A DNA stretch of 35,315 nucleotides from Sulfurovaceae bacterium (GTDB lineage Bacteria > Campylobacterota > Campylobacteria > Campylobacterales > Sulfurovaceae). Both the position numbers and the translations under genes were made by a program. The DNA lies in assembly GCA_028715055.1 (NCBI GenBank), contig JAQTLE010000007.1:1-35315 (forward strand), written 5' to 3'. Below are positions 35,139-35,315 of the stretch, piece after piece; positions within the stretch are counted from its first letter, which is position 1, and the number at the start of each line of letters is the position of its first letter. The notes under the pieces are model-generated. The model was not told the DNA's origin, ran no database searches, and was given only the letters and a program-made list of their open reading frames with translations.

Positions 35139-35315
35139 TTTGTTTTCCTTTTGTTGATCTTCCAACTCTCATCAATACTCTCAAGTAGCGCTATCCTATC
35201 GTCCGAGAGTTGCCCTTTTTTATAATTCTTTTTTTGCACTGAAAGCCAAATACCTATTTTCACATCTTTATATATTTTTTTAGAAGCCGGAAACTCTCCA
35301 AACTCCTCATAATAC
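35135..35315 (-). CDS. C-terminal end of the same HA-repeat helicase, continuing across the window junction
   Basis: This frame encodes the last HA repeat (YYEEFGEFPASKKIY, then IGIWLSVQ and QLSDDRIALLESIDESW) and ends in KINKRKTK with TGA at 35137-35135. It is clearly the third copy of the repeat whose other copies lie at about 59-450. The TGA overlaps the ATG at 35138 of the next gene (ATGA), so the two are probably translationally coupled. Frame continuity with the part at 1-1878 needs two extra bases (one CT unit) at the junction. Internal copies have three CT units at this point and the joined ends have two. It is given as a separate entry because the window is linear. Confidence 0.85.
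   Translation of the reverse strand, partial: YYEEFGEFPASKKIYKDVKIGIWLSVQKKNYKKGQLSDDRIALLESIDESWKINKRKTK

Noticed and set aside
35139-35165. N-terminal extension of the putative antitoxin
   Set aside because: It lies within the helicase coding end without a ribosome site. The ATGA overlap at 35138 is the typical coupling seen all along this operon.

Overview
This window looks like one complete, AT-rich conjugative plasmid of about 35.3 kb from a Campylobacterota (epsilonproteobacterial) host. The host assignment is inference. It rests on low GC judged by eye, AGA/ATA-rich codon use, Campylobacter-like promoters with extended -10 boxes, and the protein families. There are no rRNA, tRNA, CRISPR or IS elements. 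Both ends fall inside the same minus-strand helicase gene, within its repeated C-terminal domain. The molecule is therefore probably circular and was opened there. Joining the ends leaves the gene one CT dinucleotide short, which is either trimming or slippage in the assembly, or a real frameshift.

Layout. (1) About 1.99-2.25 kb is a divergent control region with two consensus sigma70 promoters back to back, direct repeats between them, and a candidate P-type oriT. (2) Rightward from it run traK-traL-traM and traF (IncP-like transfer genes) and a SprT-like protease. (3) 5.4-8.1 kb is the maintenance module: a centromere-like repeat array, parA, a small ribbon-helix-helix partner, an iteron origin with a duplicated block, and a Rep_3 initiator. 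(4) 8.1-9.3 kb holds two small exported proteins (LprI-like and an EexN entry-exclusion lipoprotein) and a divergent XRE repressor. (5) 9.3-19.7 kb is the mating-pair-formation operon in the order trbB-C-D-E-J-L-F-G-H-I, which I recall as the Ti-plasmid order, with no trbK between J and L. An NlpC/P60 peptidoglycan hydrolase follows. (6) 19.7-29.4 kb holds an ArdC/Toprim polyvalent protein (TraC-like), a candidate structured RNA, a type IA topoisomerase, the TraG coupling protein, a TraB-like nitrilase-fold membrane protein and a PolyVal-type zincin. (7) On the minus strand, a long operon runs from the oriT promoter across the sequence ends. It encodes a 38-aa membrane peptide, an SF2 helicase with HA repeats, a putative antitoxin, a zeta toxin, MobC/TraJ-like, four tandem paralogous small proteins, a MOBP relaxase, a 110-aa unknown and an N6-methylase-like protein.

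How it works together. MobC/TraJ-like, TraK and the relaxase would form the relaxosome at oriT. TraG hands the relaxase-DNA complex to the Trb type IV secretion channel. TraF would mature the TrbC pilin, and EexN would block redundant mating. If the nic is placed correctly, the helicase/zeta/MobC/paralog operon is the leading region and enters a recipient first.

The least expected signals are: a nearly identical 66-bp tail shared by the EexN and TrbJ genes; a 31-nt antisense piece of trbE embedded in one of the four paralogs; a 14-residue peptide shared by TraL and the SprT-like protein; a strongly foldable intergenic element at 22.65-22.76 kb; and a hairpin leader repeated before two operons.
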